Assembly (NCBI GenBank): GCA_022264855.1
Contig: JABYQU010000018.1
Coordinates: 496,001-560,000 of the forward strand
Reading direction: 5' to 3'
Origin: Lenzites betulinus
Taxonomy: Eukaryota > Basidiomycota > Agaricomycetes > Polyporales > Polyporaceae
Length of the DNA stretch: 64,000 nt
A program made the translations under genes and the position numbers. A model generated the notes under the pieces. It worked only from the letters and a program-made list of their open reading frames with translations. It did no database searches and was not told where the DNA came from. Positions 58,793 through 64,000 of this stretch are shown here, one piece after another. The first letter of the stretch is position 1; the number at the start of each line of letters is the position of its first letter.

Positions 58793-58800
58793 CCGGCCAT
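58793..58800 (-). pseudogene. Start codon fragment of family-A gene B
   Basis: On the minus strand ATGGCCGG (58,800-58,793) ends exactly at the LTR and includes the CCGG duplication. Joined to 44,758 downward it gives MAGEAVFVWEV in frame, with phase 1 at the first splice site as required. The first 133 bases of coding sequence are thus split by 14 kb. Confidence 0.7.
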
Positions 58801-58933
58801 GCCGACGTCATGCTAGTCTTGTTAATTTAAACCAGCACCGAAAGGATCCAACCTGTGATAGTGCTGATAATGCTCCGCGTCCAGTGCTCGTCGTATACAA
58901 CCTGTCTTCCACTCACCGCCCTACCCCCACCCA
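58801..58933. promoter_or_regulatory. Short divergent promoter between gene B and family-D gene 1
   Basis: Only 133 bp separate the two start codons. The stretch contains TTAATTTAAA at about 58,821 as the only A/T-rich core. Confidence 0.4.
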
Positions 58934-59625
58934 ATGGCAGAACCTCATTCTCATCTCACTATTCCTCTCTACATATATCTTCCGTCCACTCGCACACCTG
59001 GAGAACGCGTAAAACTGTTTACTGTTGATAGCGAAATGACGGCTGATGATCCTTATTGTGCAGCGACACCTCCTCATGTCAGTACGAATCCGCCGGTTGG
59101 ACAGCCATCGTACCTCCGTGAATGCCGACTGGAACGAAGTACTGGCACCTCACCCCTACCAGCCAGCGACACCATCGTCTCGGCCATCCGCGCCTCCGAC
59201 GCCGGGCGTCCAATTCTTCATGCCAGACAATCCTCTCACATCACCGATCTACTTAATTGTCAACCGAATCTTGGACACACCCCTACAAGTAAGTGCACCG
59301 TCGATTACACAAGACACGTACTAAGAACCGCACCCATCCACGAAAGCCGCCTATCCTAATTGCCATTTCAGTTAACGAGACCCGGCCCAGCACTGTCCAC
59401 GACGCCTCACCCGAGTCAGATGAAACCGTACTCGTCACGTTCGACGCTCGGCCCCTCGATCGACGACACCGCGTAATTCGGACAGACACTCTCCTGCCTC
59501 CTCCTGACCGTCTCATCCGCGCACTCCGCACCATTTACAATAACAGCGCCACATTACGCAACATCCTAGCGCGTGCTGCCCGTGAACCAAACCTTAACAT
59601 CCAGGAAGATCATGATACCGCATAA
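58934..59625 (+). CDS. Orphan family D, member 1
   Basis: Exons 58,934-59,008 and 59,064-59,288 are firm (intron GTAAAA...GTGCAG, 55 nt, phase 0). The third exon is uncertain. Using CAG at 59,371 gives a short tail stopping at 59,476. Using an acceptor just before 59,380 keeps a longer frame to 59,625 (ending NIQEDHDTA), about 180 aa. Exon 1 encodes MAEPHSHLTIPLYIYLPSTR and exon 2 contains FFMPDNPLTSPIYLIVNRI. Both blocks and both intron positions are matched by the next gene, which proves a gene pair. No known domain is recognised. The first exon looks like a single beta-strand pair, and exon 2 is Pro-rich before a hydrophobic strand. Confidence 0.65.
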
Positions 59626-59705
59626 TGGCACCGTACACACATATCTAACCCATACTGCCATCTCGGAGCCATAACGTTCATCTCTCTTTTCTTGTTCACC
59701 GTCGT

Positions 59706-60242
59706 ATGGACGAACCTCATGTGACGATCACATTTACTATTTATTTGCCCCCCTCCACCGAAACAAGAGAAACCGTGCGTACAACAGCTTTGAATGTTAA
59801 ACATCTTGCTAATACCCACACAGAACGCACTTGTGACTTCCATTCGCGTATGCAGGACCGACAGACGGCACACCACCGTTACCGCAATGACTACTGTTAT
59901 CGAAAGCGGCCTTCACGAACACCCCCCCGGAACAACGCGTCAACATGGACCCGTGCTGCATGGAGTGACAACCTTCATTCCTCGTAACGCCCTCCTCGCT
60001 CCTATCTACATAATAATTACCCACATCGAGGGATTCCGTCTCCGCGTGCGTAAATCTTATTCCCTGAGATCATCGAGCTCATGCTCCTACAGTCACGTCG
60101 CCTCCTGGTTCTCACAGTGACAGAATGGCTCTACGGCCACATCGACACACTTCATGTGGACATTCACGGACAACGATTGACACACCCACGGCGATCAGGG
60201 AGAATTGTGGAGCAGGATTCTGCGACTGCCCCTCTCATGTAA
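59706..60242 (+). CDS. Orphan family D, member 2
   Basis: Exons 59,706-59,774, 59,824-60,045 and 60,093-60,242 (introns 49 and 47 nt, both phase 0, GTGCGT donors) give 146 aa. Start MDEPHVTITFTIYLPPSTET matches member 1. Exon 2 ends FIPRNALLAPIYIIITHIEG, parallel to SPIYLIVNRI there. Exon 3 encodes RRLLVLTVTEWLYGHIDTLH. An alternative donor at the last codon (GTAATC at 60,240) could splice to 60,301 and extend the protein to 60,459. Function is unknown. Two diverged copies with the same exon plan, in tandem, indicate local duplication. Confidence 0.72.
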
Positions 60243-60545
60243 TCGTTGCCACGAACCTTCTGCATGTACTGACCCCATAATCCTGATTGCAAATATTAGG
60301 CTCTCGATGAGATCCTCGCCACTAGAGCTCGATCACCAAGATCGTATGAGCCCAAAACAACAAGGCACAAGGATCTATTCCACGAGCCGAATCTACACTC
60401 GAACCGGAACGTCGCCAGACCCGACCTTCCCGGCTTTTCCTATTCGAACACCACGCTAGATCGCTGGAGGTACACCGCTACCCACCCGCCTCATCAACCT
60501 CTTCCAACGCAGCTTCGGACTGTCCTCACTCGTCGACCACCAACG
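60243..60545 (+). other. Spacer or alternative 3' exon of family-D gene 2
   Basis: The 303-bp spacer contains a possible acceptor (ATATTAG at about 60,300) followed by an open frame to 60,459. A C/T-rich stretch before 60,546 is the likely promoter of the next gene. Nothing else was seen. Confidence 0.35.
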
Positions 60546-61398
60546 ATGGAGAACTTAACTACTCATTTTTATCTCTTCGCTAAAAACCCCTACATCACAA
60601 CTGTTCGGAATAGTGCGTACCCTACCTGTCTTTGGTATTGCTCTGACTTCATCTGTTCAACAGGGCGTATCCTCGCCGGTTATCCCGACGAAGATGGTGG
60701 GGTCAAATACACCACCACCAACAAATCCGCCATCCTCGGTGTAGTTAACACTGTATGTCAAATCGGTGTTCCTGCACTATTCCCAGTGTTACCGGAACTT
60801 CTCGCAGTACGTACCGTAATCCGTATCGAACAACGATCATTCCTTCACACAACCTCAGCCTGCTAATGGAGGAGCATACAACACTCATCTCCCCGATGAT
60901 GACCACGCAATCAACGCTCTCCTGATTTGGCAGGAGTTAGACATTCGCGGTAGACTGGCCCACAAGCACGCGACCTACGGCATCCACTTCGCGATAGAAA
61001 CCGAAGCGCCTTCCTGCGCCGTACAGCTCGCTCTGCTGTTGGCCCACCTTGCTACAGATGGTGGAAACGCGATGGCTACTTCACGCACACCGAAACTGGC
61101 TGACCTCGTCTACTCGATCACTCCGTCTGGCGTGTACGGCACCGCATACTTCAACGGACTACGACGCACTTACAAGGCCGTGAAGGCGACAGCGAACATC
61201 GACTCCTACTTCTCGCGCATCCTGTCCGGCACTGAAATGCCCATCTCCACCTTACCCGATGGTAGTCGTGCCCTCGCTCAACCACAACTCGTTCTGGATT
61301 GCTATGAGACCACTTGGTACGCTCATCTTACCCTCAACTATTACGTAGTATTACTAACAATGACCTCCACCATTAATAGTGCTCTTAGTACTGTGTGA
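60546..61398 (+). CDS. Orphan family E, member 2
   Basis: Exons 60,546-60,806 and 60,859-61,398 (intron GTACGT...CCTCAG, 52 nt, phase 0) give 266 aa. It is paralogous to the gene at 40,161: the first exon ends VLPELLA at the splice site (FLPTLLA there), and the second exon follows the same plan with Ala/Leu-rich helices (AVQLALLLAHLATDG) and Tyr-rich strands (YAHLTLNYYVVLL). No signal peptide, membrane span or known domain is evident. The two copies are only modestly similar, so the family is fast-evolving or old. Before the Gypsy insertion the two were about 6 kb apart. Confidence 0.75.
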
Positions 61399-61427
61399 GG
61401 GTTCGTAGCTTACTCTTGTTCTTCTAT

Positions 61428-61691
61428 ATGTACTTCCCGCCGCACGCGTTCCCGCGGGGCGAGGCGGAGGGTACCTGCAGCGACATATTGACCGCGAACA
61501 TTCTGACGCCGTCGCGCTCCGCCGCAGTCTCACATTTGGCGCTTGTGTTTGCAATCGTTCCACTATTTCGGTAAGAAACCTAAGACCTTGAGCTCCCTCT
61601 CTCATCTGCGCACTCGAAAGGATCTAGACCGTACACTTGTTCAACCGTTATCATCAAATGCCCCTACCACGGTGACAGATCGGCGGGACTC
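61428..61691 (+). CDS. Possible small orphan gene
   Basis: A candidate first exon 61,428-61,570 (MYFPPHAFPRGEAEG..., ending in a hydrophobic stretch ALVFAIVPLF) is followed by GTAAGA. An acceptor (ATCTAG) near 61,620 allows a short second exon stopping near 61,691. The product would be under 100 aa. There is no paralogue in the window and the acceptor is weak, so this may be chance. The rest of the 61,399-61,966 interval shows no gene. Confidence 0.25.
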
Positions 61692-61966
61692 AGAGGTGAC
61701 TGAAAGGGTGCCGCTGCTCGCATCTCATTACGAATCTGCATTCTGAGCACCCCTCGCCTACAAAATAAATCAACATGTGTTTCGACCCTCGTAGTCCACC
61801 CGATCTCACTTAAGACCAAAACAGCCTGAATGCTCTACCGCTGACCACACTATTTGCGGAAGGAATGCCGCAAGGAACGGGGGTACTTTCCCGCTCTGTG
61901 CCAGTCGTACGGAATAGCTGGCATATGAACCCCAGTGTAACTCGCCTACCCACCCACACTGCAACA

Positions 61967-62990
61967 ATGACCGACACCTTTCGGTAAGGGAACATCACAA
62001 CGTGCAGCTCTTCTATGCTAACATACTGGCAGAAACAACCGCGAACTCATTGAGAGCGTCATGGGCTTCTCCGACATCAGATCTATCCAAAGTCTGAGAT
62101 CTGTCTCGACCACGTACGACAAGATAGGTGGCCACCTACTCAACGTTGCCTACAATGCGGGACTAGAGAAATTTGTCTCTGATCCACCGGCACTTCGCTC
62201 TATGATGCGAGCTATGGGCGCCGTAATCTCCGGATCCTTCGCCCTACACTTCCTAGACCGCGACCGTCAGCTTCAGTGGTGCGCGAGAGATCTCGACATC
62301 TACGTTGGCGCGGAATACGGCTGTCGTCTCGTGTACTACCTCATGTACGTCGAACACTACGGAAACTTACGCCACAAAAACCGCGAATATCCCCATTCCT
62401 TCGGAGGGTTCCGCACAATAGTTACCCTCTCGCGCCACGACAGCAGCATCGACATCGTATTCTCGACGTCCTCATCCCCTCTCCTTCCAATCGCTCATTT
62501 CTGGGGCTCTCATGTCGTCAACTACATCGCCGCCGACACCTTCTGCCTCGCATATCCCACCTTCACACTCGAAGGTCGAGGATTGCTTCATCCCGAGAGG
62601 CTACTCCAGTGGCGACACACGACAACGTACATTCTCACCCTCATAGAGAAATACGTTCAGCGCGGGTACGACTTCCGCATCCGGCCAACTGCGTGGGAGC
62701 GGGCCGAGAACCCCACAGTGGACTGCGATGAAGGCGAAGGTTGTCCTCGCACTGCTCGATTCTTTGGCGACCGCTTCTCCCTAGTTGGCACATTCTACGG
62801 TGCTGACACATGGCGTATGCCGACGGGCGGTCTACCCAACCACAAAACGGTAGTATGGTGGAGGGGAGGAGACGCGTGTGGCGGACTATGCGATTTCACC
62901 CCAGACGACATCTCCACCTTTGTCCCGCATGCACGTACTGTTTCTGTGGGTCGCCTGTTCCAGTACGGATTGAAAGATCTGCCCATGTGA
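61967..62990 (+). CDS. Nucleotidyltransferase-fold protein
   Basis: A tiny first exon (61,967-61,983) joins 62,033-62,990 across a 49-nt intron (GTAAGG...TGCTAACAT...GGCAG) in frame, giving 324 aa. The protein carries the signature of the polymerase-beta-like nucleotidyltransferase superfamily: ISGSFALHF (GS at 73-74), then RDLDIYV (acidic pair at 92 and 94) and SSIDIVF (third acid at 146). A helical region and a Cys-containing C-terminus follow (CDEGEGCPRTARFFGD, GGDACGGLCDF). All three acidic positions are present, so it may be active, transferring a nucleotide to an RNA, protein or small molecule; the substrate cannot be told. Proteins of this type are, to my knowledge, common multi-copy genes in mushrooms. 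It sits within the orphan cluster on the same strand as its neighbours. Confidence 0.75.
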
Positions 62991-63147
62991 CGACGGGTGT
63001 ATAACGACTTTCCTTCCCTCTACGCTCCTCACCCCTGTTTAGGTTAGCGCGATTCGGAATCTCGCGCTCGTGCCTTCTTATGTACATCCTCCGTTCCTCC
63101 TACCCCTTATTATGTTAGCCCGATGACTATGCCTTTCGTATGTACCT

Positions 63148-64000
63148 ATGTATCTCGAACAGTATCCAACGCCGTCTCACGACACTCTGACATCCCCCCT
63201 CCTGCAACTAACCACTGCCGCTCGTACCTCTCGTCCGATGCTGAACACGCAATTGACCTCAGATTACCTTCATCGTCGTCCGGACTTCCTCCGGTTAGCC
63301 AAACGCATGTGATCGTTAATATTTTATTAACAACAATTCACCAGGTTGTATCACGATGTAATAGAACGAAACGCCCCTTCATGCCGCGTGTCGGATCTCC
63401 CCGTCGACGCACTCTGGGAGTGGAAAGAGCCGGGAACTCGTCATGCTGTTTTGGCGATCCACAACAAACCTGTCGTCGTACATGTCGCGGGTATGGTCGC
63501 CGACAACCAGCTCCACATACAATCGACAATCAGCACTCCCTTTATCTCCTTGACACCTCTATTCGAACGCGACGCCGAAGTGTTGGCCACTCTTTTGAAC
63601 GCTCACAACGCCCCAGCCACACGTGTGTTGTACAACCACTATCTACTTGCATTGAACTGACCGATATTTTGCAGCACAACGCGCACCAATCAGACTGACG
63701 GTGTCGGAAACTCAGCAAGTACCAAGTGCAGAGGAATTTGCTCATCTAATCCGTGCTCGGGGGTTTGGCTCCGCGACGAACGTGTACGACTCCTCGCGCG
63801 AGACGGATCACAGAAAGCTACGAATCCATCCCGGTCTCGTACTTGCCGGCGACGTTGTGATCGCGTACGGCCACTACAACTTGAACTCCCCAATCCACTC
63901 CGCCCCGTACTGCGATCTGACGTTAATTCGCTTGGACGTTTTGCAATACGCACATGACTCTACTGTAGCTAACTTGGCCGACATACTCGTGACGGACAGC
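63148..64000 (+). CDS. Orphan family A, member 3 (gene G), runs off the window
   Basis: Exons 63,148-63,293, 63,345-63,622 and 63,675 to beyond 64,000 (introns 51 and 52 nt; GTTAGC and GTGTGT donors; phases agree). At least 249 aa are visible. The central block HAVLAIHNKPVVVHVAG aligns with NKPLVVWMVG of gene A and MRPFVVVLQG of gene B. The third-exon block LAGDVVIAYG followed by DLTLIRLDVLQY aligns with RPSDIVVVEF/LLRIAQL and RRGDFVEVSV. The start (MYLEQYPTPSHD) was preferred to an earlier ATG in another frame because only this frame keeps phase into exon 2 and keeps the homology. Function is unknown; the 3' end is missing. Confidence 0.7.

Noticed and set aside
63123..63698. 191-codon frame starting at an earlier ATG over gene G
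   Set aside because: It becomes Arg/Ser-rich after the first exon. Only the neighbouring frame, with two introns, keeps similarity to the other family-A members.

Overview
The window looks like a chromosomal segment from a filamentous basidiomycete, most likely an Agaricomycete; that placement is an inference. The supporting signs are genes broken by many short introns (roughly 50-60 nt, GTRNGT donors, CTNAC-type branch sites), a DHHC palmitoyltransferase with ten exons, a fungal-style Helitron (Rep/helicase), a Ty3/Gypsy retrotransposon and a mutator-like inverted-repeat element. No bacterial operon signals were seen.

Layout. (1) 1 to about 27.2 kb is GC- and CpG-rich and almost gene-free. 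The only convincing gene is a two-exon His/Pro-rich protein at 17,954-18,833 with a TATA box. A 22-bp tandem repeat (25.45 kb) and a 19-bp hairpin (26.9 kb) also lie here. (2) 27,276-29,312 (minus) is a complete ten-exon DHHC protein acyltransferase. (3) About 29.5-39.9 kb is an autonomous-type Helitron. Its Rep/helicase gene has one intron and one in-frame stop, and its 3' end has itself been hit by a 2.46-kb foldback, MULE-like element with 654-bp inverted arms and a 9-bp target duplication. (4) 40.0-44.76 kb and 58.8-64.0 kb form one cluster of small intron-bearing orphan genes, split by a later insertion. At least three paralogous families recur on both sides: family A (three members), family E (two) and family D (two). 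There is also a nucleotidyltransferase-fold gene and one unassigned minus-strand gene. (5) 44,763-58,792 is a 14.03-kb Ty3/Gypsy element on the minus strand. Its two 769-bp LTRs differ by one base by eye, so it is very young. It has a PBS, a PPT, gag-protease and pol.

The most unusual point is that the retrotransposon carries, between pol and its 3' LTR, a 4.8-kb cassette of three genes on the opposite strand. Each has GT-AG introns and two have a clear TATA box: two tandem paralogues of about 210 aa and one large protein with a six-cysteine, zinc-cluster-like motif. Because these genes are antisense to the retroelement genomic RNA, their introns would survive retrotransposition. The element also holds a second, internal copy of its polypurine-tract region inside pol. 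It landed in codons 2-3 of family-A gene B, leaving the start codon on the far side, 14 kb away.

How things fit together: the right half is a nest of mobile elements (MULE-like inside Helitron; Gypsy inside an orphan-gene cluster) next to a conserved housekeeping-type membrane enzyme gene. All gene models were spliced by eye, and no homology search was possible. Family names A, D and E are mine.
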